Positions 1 through 8,647 of a DNA stretch of 64,000 nt are shown one piece after another. Source of the stretch: Nocardiopsis sp. CNT312. Its GTDB lineage: Bacteria; Actinomycetota; Actinomycetes; Streptosporangiales; Streptosporangiaceae. Location of the stretch: contig NZ_AZXF01000029.1 of NCBI RefSeq assembly GCF_000515115.1, positions 1 through 64,000 of the forward strand, in the 5' to 3' direction. Position numbers and translations under genes: made by a program. The number at the start of each line of letters is the position of its first letter. Position 1 is the stretch's first letter. Below the pieces are notes generated by a model. That model searched no databases. It was given only the letters and a program-made list of their open reading frames with translations, and was not told where the DNA came from.

Positions 1-522
1 CTGCCAGAGCGCGTAGTCGGCGTACTGGATCTCCAGCGGCTCCCAGTCCGGAACCGCGCCCCGGGACCGGTCCCGGTAGGCCCGCCCCAGATCCCGCAGC
101 AGCGGACCCATCGACCACCCGTCACCGGCGATGTGGTGCACCACCAGCACCAGCACGTGCTCACGCTCCGACTCGCACAGCAGCCACGCCCGCACCGGAA
201 CGTCCCGCTCCAGATCGAACGTGTGCCGCACCATCCGCGCGACGTGGTCGGCGGTGTCGGCCGCCCCTGTCCCCACCCGGGCGAGGACAGGGCGCGCCTC
301 CTCGCAGGAGAGCACCCGCTGGTGGGGGTCGCCCTCATGGGAGGGAAACACCGTCCGCAACGCCTCGTGCCGCTCCACCACGTCCCCCAGCGCCGCCTCC
401 AGGGCACCGGCGTCCAGGGCACCGCGCAGGCGCAGCACCACCGGGATGTTGTAGGTGGCGCTCGGCCCCTCCACACGGTCCAGGAACCAGAGTCTGCGTT
501 GAGCGTATGAAAGGGGAAGCAT
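1..522 (-). CDS. NRPS, N-terminal condensation domain (cut by window edge)
   Basis: The 174 visible codons are the first part of a nonribosomal peptide synthetase. The protein opens with MLPLSYAQRRLWFLDR, the C1 core typical of LCL-type condensation domains. Near residue 130 it carries HHIAGDG, the intact HHxxxDG catalytic motif that catalyses peptide bond formation between carrier-bound acyl groups. I chose the ATG at 522 because AGGTGGG lies just upstream and the C domain begins immediately after it. It follows the C-A-PCP gene by about 200 bp on the same strand, so it probably encodes the next module of the same assembly line. Later domains and the termination mechanism lie outside the window. 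Confidence 0.92.
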   Translation of the reverse strand, partial: MLPLSYAQRRLWFLDRVEGPSATYNIPVVLRLRGALDAGALEAALGDVVERHEALRTVFPSHEGDPHQRVLSCEEARPVLARVGTGAADTADHVARMVRHTFDLERDVPVRAWLLCESEREHVLVLVVHHIAGDGWSMGPLLRDLGRAYRDRSRGAVPDWEPLEIQYADYALWQ

Positions 523-720
523 GTCGGCCCACCTGTCGTCCCGCCTTGACCGGCGCTCGTGTTCTTCTTCTCGTCTCAGCCGACCCTAGGAAGGGGGGCC
601 GCTCCCGACGGGCAGGTCCCGGAGGAGGGTCGGCGGCAGTTGGGGATCGGGGCGGGCACGGAAACCGCCGGGTACGGCGGCCGGCCGCGCCCGCCCGGGG
701 CGGACGGGGACGGCTCCGGG

Positions 721-3700
721 TCAGAGCCGTGCGCCCGCCCGCGTGCGGCGGCTCAGCTTGGGGCGTGCGCGCCGCGCCGGGGTCGCCTGGGAGACCTTGT
801 GGGCCAGTTCGGCGACCGTCGGAGCCCGGAACAGGTCCTTCAGCGTGATCTCCACGCCGTGGGAGGCCCTGATCCGTGTCGTGAGGCGTGCGGCGAGCAG
901 GGAGTGCCCGCCCAGGTCGAAGAAGGAGTCGTCGACGGTCACCGACTCCAGGCCGAGGAGCTCGGCGAACAGAGCGCACAGCTCTTCCTCCCGGGCATCG
1001 CGCGGAGCCCGGCCCTGGGACAGAGCCCCGAAATCGGGCTTGGGCAGCGCACGCCGGTCCAGCTTCCCGTTGGCCGTCAACGGCAACCGCTCCAACACCA
1101 CCACCGCCGACGGCACCATGTGCTCCGGCAACACCCGCGCGGCCTCGGAGACGACGGCCCTGCGCTCCAGCTCCACGCCGTCCTCGGCCACCGCGTAGGC
1201 CACCAGTCGGCGCTCCCCGGCCGTGGATCCGTGCGCGATCACCGCGGCCTGGGCGATCCCCGGCAGCGCGGTGAGTGCCGCTTCGACCTCGCCGGGCTCA
1301 ATCCGGAAACCGCGGACCTTGACCTGGCCGTCGGCCCGGCCCACCACCACCAGCTCACCGGCGGAGGTCCACCGCGCCAGGTCACCGGTCCGATACATCC
1401 GCTCCCCCGGGCCGCCGAACGGATCCGGCAGAAACCGCTCCGCCGTCTCCCCCGGCCGACCCACATAACCCAGAGCCACCCCGGCACCGGCCGCGTACAC
1501 CTCGCCCACCACACCCGGCGGCACCGGACGCAGCCCCCCGTCCAACACATAGGTGCGCTTGTTGGCCAGGGGACGACCGACCGGCACCCGCCCCTCCGGC
1601 ACCTCCGCGACCGTCGCCGCGTTGGTGAACACCATCGCCTCCGCCGGACCGTAGCCGTGCACCAAACGCACGTGCGGGAACCGCTCCCGGAACCGCCGCA
1701 GATGCTCCACCGACGGCGCCTCACCACCGGTCATCACCTGCCGCACCCCCGAGAACACCACCGGGTACTCGTCCAACAACAGGTTGAACAACCCCGCCGA
1801 CAACCACAGCGTGGTCACACCCTCAGCCGAGGCCAACGCCGCGATCCGCCCCGGCTCGGGCGAGCGCTCCGGCTGCAACACACACGCCGCACCCGACATC
1901 AGCGCACCCCAGAACTCCAGCACGAACCCGTCCCAGGACACCGGCGCGCACTGCAACCACACCTGGCCCGGCCCGAAATCGGCGAAGTCCTGGCCCAGGA
2001 ACGTGCCCACCACCGCACGATGCGGAGCCAACACCCCCTTGGGCCGCCCCGTCGACCCCGACGTGAACATCACACACACCCCGTCGGCCGGATCGAGGAC
2101 CACCGCCGGCGGTGTCCGGCGCAGGGACGCGATCGCCTCGGCGTCGGTGTCCACGCACACCGGCGGGTGCTCCACCGGTACGCGTTCGGCCCACCCCTCA
2201 CGGGTCACCAGGAACGCCGCCCCCGCGTCGTGGACCAGCGAAGCCAGGCGCTCATCGGGGAACCCGGGGTCCAGCAGCAGATAGACCGCACCGGCCTTGG
2301 CCGCCGCCAGCACCGCCACCGCCAGATCAATGCCCCGCTCCAACAGCACACCCACCACATCACCCCGACCCACACCACACCCGGCCAGATGCCGCGCCAA
2401 CCGGTTGGCACGCGCCTCCAACTCCCCGTAGGTCAGACGCTCACCGCCGAACACCACCGCCACCGCGTCCGGAGCCCGCCGCGCGTGCCCCTCGAACACC
2501 TCCGGCACCGTCAGGGGCGGCAGGGAACGTCCGGCGGTGTTGAATGCGGTGATCTGGCGGAGCCGGTCGGCCCGGGGGTGGGCGTCGATATCACCCACCG
2601 GCAGTTCGGGGTCCGCGCACACCGTGTCGAGCAGGACCTCGAAACTGCGCCGGTGCAGCTCCAGCTCCTCGGCGGACAGGACCGCGGGGTTGGCGTCGAA
2701 GTCGATGTGCAGCGCGCCCCCGCGACCGCGCTGGAGGACGTCGATGCGCATCTCCTCGATGGGGCCCTGGAAGATGTTGTGCGGCACCGCGGGCACACCG
2801 GCGAAGGACAGGTCGTAGTCGAACGCCATGATGTTGACGATCGGCCCACACTCGTGCCGGGCATCCGAGGTCTGTCCGAGCAGCCTCAGCACGGAGGCCA
2901 CCGGATAGCGCTGGTGTGGGAGGCCGGACCGCAGGTCGGCGGCGACCGTGCGGGCGAGCTCCGCGAACGGGGTGGCGTCGCCCACCGCGCAGCGCAGCGG
3001 CATGACGTTGGACTGCATGCCCGGGGTGCGCCGGCTCAACTCGGTGGTCCGTGCCGCGACGGGGAGGCTGAGCAGGACGTCCTCCTCGCCGGACCAGTGG
3101 CGCGTGTAGACGGCGGCGACCGCCATGAGGAGCTGTTTCCATCCGGTGCCGATCCGGGCGGCGGCCTCGGCGACGCGTGCGAACCCCTCCTCGTCGACGA
3201 GCGTGGTCGAACGCAGGTAGCGGTGCTGGGCGGGGGCGGTGCGGTCGGTGAGCGCGGTGTAGGCGGGCGCGCCCGCGAGGCGCTCCTCCCAGTAGCGGCG
3301 GTCCGTGGCCGCGTCCTCGCCCCGGCCGTAGCGCTCGTTCTCCTCCAGCAGTTCCCGGAACGTGCCGAAGGACGCCTCGGGCTCCTCGCCGCCGGCTAGT
3401 GCCGTGTACACCGAGGCGATCCCGCGGGCGAGGAGCATGAAGGTGTAGCCGTCCACGACCAGGTGGTGCGCCCGCTGGTACCAGTAGTACTCCTCGGCCC
3501 CGAGGCGGAAGAGCGCGAAGGCGCACAGTTCGTCGGTCAGCGGGTCGACCGTGCGTCCCACGTCCTCCCGCATCCACGCCAGCGCGGCGGCCCGGGGGTC
3601 GGGGACATCGCTCAGGTCGACCACGCGCAGCGGGCGGCGCGCACCGGGATCGGGGTACTGGCGGGGTCCGTCCTCCGTCTCCACGAAACGCAGACGCAGT

Positions 3701-3882
3701 GTCTCGGCCCGCGCGACGACCGTGTCCACGGCCCGCCCCAGCACATCCGTGTCGACCGGACCGTTGATCTCGTAGTACTCGGCGTTGGTGAACATCGGCG
3801 TCGCGGGGTCGGACTGCTGTGCGAACCAGATGCCGGTCTGGGATGCGCTGAGCGGCCAGGTGTCGTCATGCGTGGGGGACAT
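721..3882 (-). CDS. NRPS module: condensation - adenylation - carrier protein
   Basis: A single-module NRPS of 1053 residues. The condensation domain spans about residues 8-440 with HHLVVDG at 139-145, and its opening resembles the C domain of EntF/DhbF-type proteins. The adenylation domain spans about 460-950: A3 is [11 protein letters not shown], the pocket aspartate is in [10 protein letters not shown] near 651, A5 is GYGPAEAM, A7 is YRTGDLARW and A10 is [10 protein letters not shown]. The carrier domain near 985-1040 has LGGHSL with the phosphopantetheine serine near 994. There is no epimerase or thioesterase. The pocket (D, G and L at the first three lining positions) matches no code I can assign. 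I prefer the ATG at 3882 (GAGGAA seven bases upstream) to the in-frame ATG at 3900. No MbtH-like gene is visible. Confidence 0.93.
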   Translation of the reverse strand: MSPTHDDTWPLSASQTGIWFAQQSDPATPMFTNAEYYEINGPVDTDVLGRAVDTVVARAETLRLRFVETEDGPRQYPDPGARRPLRVVDLSDVPDPRAAALAWMREDVGRTVDPLTDELCAFALFRLGAEEYYWYQRAHHLVVDGYTFMLLARGIASVYTALAGGEEPEASFGTFRELLEENERYGRGEDAATDRRYWEERLAGAPAYTALTDRTAPAQHRYLRSTTLVDEEGFARVAEAAARIGTGWKQLLMAVAAVYTRHWSGEEDVLLSLPVAARTTELSRRTPGMQSNVMPLRCAVGDATPFAELARTVAADLRSGLPHQRYPVASVLRLLGQTSDARHECGPIVNIMAFDYDLSFAGVPAVPHNIFQGPIEEMRIDVLQRGRGGALHIDFDANPAVLSAEELELHRRSFEVLLDTVCADPELPVGDIDAHPRADRLRQITAFNTAGRSLPPLTVPEVFEGHARRAPDAVAVVFGGERLTYGELEARANRLARHLAGCGVGRGDVVGVLLERGIDLAVAVLAAAKAGAVYLLLDPGFPDERLASLVHDAGAAFLVTREGWAERVPVEHPPVCVDTDAEAIASLRRTPPAVVLDPADGVCVMFTSGSTGRPKGVLAPHRAVVGTFLGQDFADFGPGQVWLQCAPVSWDGFVLEFWGALMSGAACVLQPERSPEPGRIAALASAEGVTTLWLSAGLFNLLLDEYPVVFSGVRQVMTGGEAPSVEHLRRFRERFPHVRLVHGYGPAEAMVFTNAATVAEVPEGRVPVGRPLANKRTYVLDGGLRPVPPGVVGEVYAAGAGVALGYVGRPGETAERFLPDPFGGPGERMYRTGDLARWTSAGELVVVGRADGQVKVRGFRIEPGEVEAALTALPGIAQAAVIAHGSTAGERRLVAYAVAEDGVELERRAVVSEAARVLPEHMVPSAVVVLERLPLTANGKLDRRALPKPDFGALSQGRAPRDAREEELCALFAELLGLESVTVDDSFFDLGGHSLLAARLTTRIRASHGVEITLKDLFRAPTVAELAHKVSQATPARRARPKLSRRTRAGARL

Positions 3883-3904
3883 CGCGCGGTTCCTCGTCAT
3901 TCAT

Positions 3905-3951
3905 GTAGTCAAGGATTTCCTTCGTCTACGGCACGTAGTGAAGGTATTTCC
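3905..3951. promoter_or_regulatory. Imperfect direct repeats upstream of the NRPS gene
   Basis: On the plus strand GTAGTCAAGGATTTCC (3905-3920) recurs as GTAGTGAAGGTATTTCC (3935-3951). The repeats lie 22-70 bases upstream of the NRPS start in a short A+T-richer gap. SARP regulators bind direct repeats near -35, and a SARP gene lies in the same cluster, so this is a candidate activator site. The 30-base period is not the usual 11 or 22, so the assignment is weak. Confidence 0.35.
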
Positions 3952-4035
3952 GCGTCGAATTCCCTTCCGGCACACGGACGGGGCAGCTCGGCGGCAGTTC
4001 TCCGAGTGCCCCGTCTTTTCCGGCCTTTTCTCCGT

Positions 4036-4437
4036 TCACACCATGGGGGCGAAGAAATAGGTGTCGCGCCTGCGGAAGCGGCCGTCGGGGGCGGCCCGGA
4101 AGAAGTCGGCGTAGCGCAGGTCGACGGTGCGGCCGTCCTTGAGCACGCCCTCGAAGCGGCCCTGTACCGCCGCGCCGCCCTCCCCGTCCAGAACGACGGA
4201 GTCGGGGGTGTGGACGCCCTCCTGGATGATGCGGGCGCTGCGGTAGAACCGTTCGAAGGCGTCGCGGCCGTCGATGGCCGGGTAGCCGGGACGGTGGTAG
4301 ACGACGTCCTCGCTGAAGAGTTCGAGGAGGCCGGCGATGTCGCCGGAGTCCACGCGGGCGTAGACCTGGCGGACCCGCTCACGCAGGTCATCGGTGTCGG
4401 TCGAGCGGGTAGCGGGGGTGTCGTGGGTGATGGTCAC
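4036..4437 (-). CDS. SnoaL-like (NTF2 fold) protein
   Basis: 133 residues with the pattern of the SnoaL-like/NTF2 superfamily: an N-terminal helical part (RVRQVYARVDSGDIAGLLEL), then FSEDVVYHRPGYP and beta strands ending in RRRDTYFFAPMV. Members are small cone-shaped proteins acting as cyclases, isomerases, hydroxylase-like enzymes or binding partners in secondary metabolism, so fold does not fix function. The start is GTG at 4437 with GAGGAG about eight bases upstream. It lies 45 bp after the aminotransferase and upstream of the NRPS, so it probably belongs to the cluster operon. A second SnoaL-like gene is at 14979-15377. No active-site assignment is possible from sequence alone. Confidence 0.8.
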   Translation of the reverse strand: MTITHDTPATRSTDTDDLRERVRQVYARVDSGDIAGLLELFSEDVVYHRPGYPAIDGRDAFERFYRSARIIQEGVHTPDSVVLDGEGGAAVQGRFEGVLKDGRTVDLRYADFFRAAPDGRFRRRDTYFFAPMV

Positions 4438-4482
4438 GGTGTGCTCCTCGGGGGGTCGGGGATGTGTCGGCGGGTGGTCGGG

Positions 4483-5514
4483 TCAGCGGGCGGCGACCGG
4501 ACGCAGCCAGTCCGCGTGGTCGGGGACCCGCCCGTTCTGAATGTCCGCTAGGTGCGAACGCAGGGCGCGGGTGACGGGTCCGGGCGTCCCGTCACCGATC
4601 CGCCAGTCGCCGTCCCGGTCGCGGACCCGGGCGATCGGGGTGACGACGGCGGCCGTTCCGCAGGCGAACGCCTCGGTCATCTCACCGGTCTCGCACTCCT
4701 TGCGCCACTGTTCGAGGGAGACCCGCTCCACCACGGGTGTGTGCCCGAGCCGTCCGGCGAGTTCGAGCAGGCTGGCCCGGGTGACGGAGGGCAGTACGGT
4801 CCCGGTGAGGTCGGGGGTGACCACGCGTGCCCCCTCCGGTCCGCCCCGGACGAAGAACAGGCTCATCGCACCGGCCTCCTCGATCCAGCGGCCCTCGAGC
4901 GCGTCGAGCCAGACCACCTGCTGGCAGCCGTGCTCGGCCGCCCGGTTCTGGGCCAGGTAGGTGGGGGCGTAGTTGCCGGCGCACTTGACGTCCCCGGTCC
5001 CTCCGGGCATGGCCCGGCTCTGGTCGTGGCAGACCCAGACCGAGATGGCGTCCGCGTCACCGAAGAACCCGCCTGTGACGAACGCGATGAGCAGGAACGT
5101 GTACTCACGGGCCGGGCGGAGCATCAGGTCGGGCTCACTGGCGAACATGAGGGGGCGCAGGTACAGGCTGTCCGAACCGGCCCCTCCCAGGACGTGCCCG
5201 TCCTCGGCCACCAGGCGGTCCACCGCACCGAGGAAGACGTCCTCGGGGAGTTCGGGCATCGCCAGACGGCGGGCCGAGTGCCGGAACCTGCGGGCGTTCT
5301 CCTCCGGCCGGAAGAGCGCCACGGTGCCGTCCCCGCCCCGGAAGGCCTTGAGCCCCTCGAAGACGACCTGGCCGTAGTGCAGGCCCACCATGGCGGGGTG
5401 CATCGGAAGCTCCCCGAAGGGCACCGTCCGGGGCTGGGACCATCCCTCCTCCTCGTTCCACCTGGCCAGGACCATGTGCGCCGTGAAGGCGTTTCCGTAG
5501 GCGGTACCGGTCAC
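4483..5514 (-). CDS. ilvE: Branched-chain amino acid aminotransferase (class IV PLP)
   Basis: 343 residues, the full length of an IlvE-type class IV aminotransferase. The PLP-binding lysine is in GGTGDVKCAGNYA, followed by YLAQNRAAEHG. The C-terminal phosphate-binding segment is TEAFACGTAAVVTPIARV. The enzyme moves an amino group between glutamate and branched-chain or related 2-oxo acids. Being inside an NRPS and glutamate mutase cluster, it may supply or remove the amino group of a non-proteinogenic precursor. It could instead be a duplicate of the housekeeping gene. It lies 28 bp downstream of glmE. The start is GTG at 5514; the nearest Shine-Dalgarno-like sequence is rather distant. Confidence 0.9.
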   Translation of the reverse strand: MTGTAYGNAFTAHMVLARWNEEEGWSQPRTVPFGELPMHPAMVGLHYGQVVFEGLKAFRGGDGTVALFRPEENARRFRHSARRLAMPELPEDVFLGAVDRLVAEDGHVLGGAGSDSLYLRPLMFASEPDLMLRPAREYTFLLIAFVTGGFFGDADAISVWVCHDQSRAMPGGTGDVKCAGNYAPTYLAQNRAAEHGCQQVVWLDALEGRWIEEAGAMSLFFVRGGPEGARVVTPDLTGTVLPSVTRASLLELAGRLGHTPVVERVSLEQWRKECETGEMTEAFACGTAAVVTPIARVRDRDGDWRIGDGTPGPVTRALRSHLADIQNGRVPDHADWLRPVAAR

Positions 5515-5542
5515 GGGTTCACCGTTCCTCTCCGGTGCGGGG

Positions 5543-6808
5543 TCATCCCCGCACCCGGCTGTCGTGTCTGCGTTCCATGTAGGAGAGCGTGCTGAGCAGG
5601 TTCGCCGAGGTCACCGCACCGGGGTCGGCACGCCGGGCCACCGGGGGCAGCGGCAGCGCCCCGGTGTCCGCCCAGCGCAGGTACCCGGCGTCGTCGATGT
5701 AGGAGCGCACCCGCCCGGCGTTGTCGGGGTGCAGGCAGAAGGGGATGTCGAGGTGCCCGTGCGCGAAGGCCCGCAGCAGGGCGTCCCCGACGTCGTCGGA
5801 GTGCTCCAGCACCCCCTCCACCAGCGCACGGGCCTCGGCGTAGGTCTCGCTGTCGGGGTCGCCCCCGGTACCGGGCGGCTCGGCCTCCGCCGCACGGGCG
5901 GCGGTCTCCAGCGCGCGCACGTTCTCCCCGATGGTGGGGATGCGGTGCGCCTCGGCCTCGGTCTTGACGATGAGCCGCTCAGCGCCCGCCGACACACAGG
6001 TCCGCGCCGCCTGGCGGAGCACGGACCGCGCTCCCTCCGGGGTCCGCGGGTAGAGGCCCATGTAGGTGTAGAGGACGACGTGCCAGTCCGCGCCCGCCAG
6101 GAACTCCCCCGCCAGACGCCGCAGTGCCCGGACCGCCTCCCGGTCCTGTTCGGGACTGGTCTGCTGGGCGTAGCTGAGGGACACGCTGCGCACCCCGTGG
6201 CGGACGAAGAACAGGCCCTCCAGGAGGCTGATGGCCACCAGCATGCCGGGCGGGCACAGTTGGCCGAGCATGCAGCCGCCGAAGGTCTCCAGGTGCGGCT
6301 CGGGTTCGGTTCCGCTGTGCGCGGCGAGGATTTCGGTGCTCTCCCGCCAGTTGGCCACCGACACGCTCAGCGGGGTACGGCCGTAGGGCAGACAGTAGGA
6401 GACCGGTCCGCCCTCGGTCGCGGTCAGCCCGACTTCCAGCAGGGCGCGGAAGATGTCCTGGGGGCCGGCCGAACCGTGTCTGACCTGTACGGGGAAACGG
6501 TGCCCCCGCACACCCGCGAGGACGTCCAGGGTCTCGCGCGCCGGGCGTGCGACGATCGGATAGCCGTTGAGGGCCGCACCGCCCGCCGCGATGGCCCGGC
6601 GGGCGGCGGCGTGGTCGCCCACCCGGGTGTAGCTGTCGAGGGTGATGGTGCCGACCGTGGCGGCCCGGGCGGCCCGGGTGGCGGCGAGTCCGGTGCGCAT
6701 GCGTTCGGGGTCGCCAAACCCCATCCGCGGCTGGACGACGAGGCGGCCCCGGTCCCGTGAGGCGGACACGAAGGCCCCGAAGGACACGGGCGCGGACGGG
6801 GAGTTCAC
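5543..6808 (-). CDS. glmE: Glutamate (methylaspartate) mutase large subunit GlmE-like
   Basis: 421 residues resembling the epsilon subunit of adenosylcobalamin-dependent glutamate mutase, which interconverts L-glutamate and (2S,3S)-3-methylaspartate. Motifs matching substrate-binding parts of clostridial GlmE are present: VQPRMG, DSYTR, LNGYP, VRHGS, TEGGPVSYCLPY (Glu and two Tyr) and IVKTEAEAHRIPT (Lys and Glu). The GTG start at 6808 overlaps the glmS stop by four bases (GTGA), indicating translational coupling. A longer upstream reading is only the glmS region in another frame. The protein is shorter than the clostridial enzyme, like homologues in antibiotic clusters that make methylaspartate-derived units (vicenistatin-type starters, friulimicin). 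Confidence 0.9.
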   Translation of the reverse strand: MNSPSAPVSFGAFVSASRDRGRLVVQPRMGFGDPERMRTGLAATRAARAATVGTITLDSYTRVGDHAAARRAIAAGGAALNGYPIVARPARETLDVLAGVRGHRFPVQVRHGSAGPQDIFRALLEVGLTATEGGPVSYCLPYGRTPLSVSVANWRESTEILAAHSGTEPEPHLETFGGCMLGQLCPPGMLVAISLLEGLFFVRHGVRSVSLSYAQQTSPEQDREAVRALRRLAGEFLAGADWHVVLYTYMGLYPRTPEGARSVLRQAARTCVSAGAERLIVKTEAEAHRIPTIGENVRALETAARAAEAEPPGTGGDPDSETYAEARALVEGVLEHSDDVGDALLRAFAHGHLDIPFCLHPDNAGRVRSYIDDAGYLRWADTGALPLPPVARRADPGAVTSANLLSTLSYMERRHDSRVRG

Positions 6809-7302
6809 GACGCCGCCCTGACCACGGGACCGGACAGGTAGACGGTGAAGGCGTCCGTGTCGCCGTCGGCGAACACGGCATCGTATCCGGCGGCCAGGAG
6901 GTCCTCCGCCCGCTCGTCCTCGAGGGTGCCGCCGACCCCGAGTTTGCCGCCGATCACTACCGGGACGCGACCGGTCCCGGGGGCGTCCCGGAGCGCCCTG
7001 ATCATCCGGAGGCCGTCGCCGTACCCGTGGCCGTTGACGCTGCTGACGACGACGAGGCGCGGTGTCCGGGTCCGGCACTCCTCAACGAAGAGCCGGTCCG
7101 GAACACAGGGGCCGAGGTTGACGACCCGGTGCCCCGCCTCCTCCAGGAGAAGCTGGAGGAAGACGAGGTTCCACGTGTGCGAGTCGGAGGACGTACCGGA
7201 GAGCACGGTCACGGATCCGGAGTCCACCGGAAACGTGCTTTGTGTGATGGACCGCATGGGATACCGCCAGGTGATTCGCAATGTACATTTCTCATCAGGC
7301 AC
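6805..7302 (-). CDS. glmS (mutS): Glutamate mutase small, B12-binding subunit GlmS-like
   Basis: 165 residues with a cobalamin-binding Rossmann-like domain. GTSSDSHTWN holds the Asp and the His that replaces dimethylbenzimidazole as lower cobalt ligand. SSVNGHG and VIGGKLGVGG match the other cofactor loops. In the family motif DxHxxG the final Gly is Asn here. It pairs with GlmE to make 3-methylaspartate. Two starts are possible, GTG at 7302 and ATG at 7257, and neither has a convincing ribosome binding site; the homology begins near residue 30. It sits 50 bp downstream of the ATP-grasp gene. The symbol here means the mutase subunit, not glucosamine-6-phosphate synthase. Confidence 0.88.
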   Translation of the reverse strand: MPDEKCTLRITWRYPMRSITQSTFPVDSGSVTVLSGTSSDSHTWNLVFLQLLLEEAGHRVVNLGPCVPDRLFVEECRTRTPRLVVVSSVNGHGYGDGLRMIRALRDAPGTGRVPVVIGGKLGVGGTLEDERAEDLLAAGYDAVFADGDTDAFTVYLSGPVVRAAS

Positions 7303-7352
7303 GAGGAACGTATCTCGCGGGTCCCGGCGGAAAGCGGAAGAAAGGGCGGCAC

Positions 7353-8588
7353 CTAGTCGGCGGGAACGGTGATCTCCCCGTCCGAGGCGATGAGCACGCC
7401 CAGCAGTCCCAGCGCGTGTTCGGCGCGCTCCGCGGCGCGGGCGGTGTCCCCGGCGGTCGCGATGACGTGTCCGATCCGGTCCCGGAAGGTGTGCGTCACC
7501 TCCAGGCGCCGCCCCTCCCGGACGGTGACGGCCGCACGGACGACACCGGGCGCGCGTTCGGCCCCGTCGGGCGCGGCCAGGACCACGGTTCCGGAGCGGG
7601 GCGTGAACAGGTGGCGGAGGGCCGCGCCCCGCGACCGCACGGGGGCCAGGTCCGGCCGCTCCCCCAGGACACGTGCGACGGTGGCGGACACCAGGTCCAC
7701 CCCGGTCGCGGCCTCTACCAGAGCCGGGATCATCCCGCCGCCCAGTCTGGGGTTGACCTCGACGATCCGCGGACCGTCGGTGGTGAGGCGCAGTTCGACG
7801 TGGGCGGGGCCCCAGCCCAGGCCCAGGGCGGCCAGGGCCGCGAGGGCCGTCTCCCCCAGTGCCCGTTCCCGGTCGGCGGGCAGCGGGGCGGGGTGTTCGT
7901 GGCCGGTCTCCAGGAAGCGGGGCGGCTCACCCAGGTGTTTGGCGGTCACCCCCACGACCCGGTCGTCGAAGGTCTCGACGGAGAACTCCGGGCCGTCCAT
8001 GTACCCCTCGACCAGCGCGCGGCCGGGGCCTTCGGACGGTGCGCGCAGCAGGGCCGCCAGCGCCTCGGCGGTCTCCTCCGGAGTGCGGCACAGCCGTACC
8101 CCGTCCGAGCCGGAGCCCAGCACCGGTTTGACCACCACGGGCCGGTCCGACCCGCGTGCGAGGGCGACGCCCTCGGACACGGTCCGCACCTCGTGGAAGG
8201 ACGGCACGGGGACACCCGCGTCGGCGAGGGCCCGCCGCTGTAGCGCCTTGTCCCTGCACCGGGACACGGCTCCGGCGTCGGGGGCGGGCAGCCCGAGGCT
8301 CCGGGCCGCCTCGGCGGCCGTGGCCGCGAAGTACTCCGAGCTGGACGTCACTCCGGCCACGGGGGCGTCGAGCTCCCGGCACAGGCGCAGGACGGTGCCG
8401 GTGTCACCGGTGTCGGCCACCAGGACGGGCACGCCGTCCTGGGCTGCGTAGGGGTAGCGGCCGGGGTCGCGGGTGACGAGGAGCGGCTCCAGGCCGCGGT
8501 CGCGGGCCCGTGCGCAGAAGTCGCGGCCGGAGCCGGTGGTGTTGCTCTCGATGAGGACCAGGCGCGGCGCGGGGTGTTCGTGGACCAT
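7353..8588 (-). CDS. ATP-grasp ligase, amino-acid ligase type
   Basis: 411 residues with the ATP-grasp fold typical of L-amino acid ligases and carnosine synthase-like enzymes, which activate a carboxylate as acyl phosphate and join it to an amine. Visible landmarks are SNTTGSG near the N-terminus, PVVVKPVLGSGSDGVRLC (ATP lysine and small loop), GYMDGPEFSVETF and the metal-binding segment RIVEVNPRLGGGMIP. The start is ATG at 8588 with GGAGGA nine bases upstream. Upstream in the operon is an argininosuccinate-lyase-like gene and downstream is glutamate mutase. A substrate related to methylaspartate or an aspartyl adduct is therefore plausible, but this is inference. Confidence 0.88.
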   Translation of the reverse strand: MVHEHPAPRLVLIESNTTGSGRDFCARARDRGLEPLLVTRDPGRYPYAAQDGVPVLVADTGDTGTVLRLCRELDAPVAGVTSSSEYFAATAAEAARSLGLPAPDAGAVSRCRDKALQRRALADAGVPVPSFHEVRTVSEGVALARGSDRPVVVKPVLGSGSDGVRLCRTPEETAEALAALLRAPSEGPGRALVEGYMDGPEFSVETFDDRVVGVTAKHLGEPPRFLETGHEHPAPLPADRERALGETALAALAALGLGWGPAHVELRLTTDGPRIVEVNPRLGGGMIPALVEAATGVDLVSATVARVLGERPDLAPVRSRGAALRHLFTPRSGTVVLAAPDGAERAPGVVRAAVTVREGRRLEVTHTFRDRIGHVIATAGDTARAAERAEHALGLLGVLIASDGEITVPAD

Positions 8589-8647
8589 GGGGGATCTTCC
8601 TCCGGTGGGCGGGGCGGGACGGTGCGTGGCTGGGGACCGGTGCGTCC

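Noticed and set aside
559..3399. Very long plus-strand reading frame opposite the NRPS gene
   Set aside because: It is Arg/Gln/His-rich with no recognisable domain, and the minus strand encodes a complete C-A-PCP module. High-GC third positions keep the opposite frame open.
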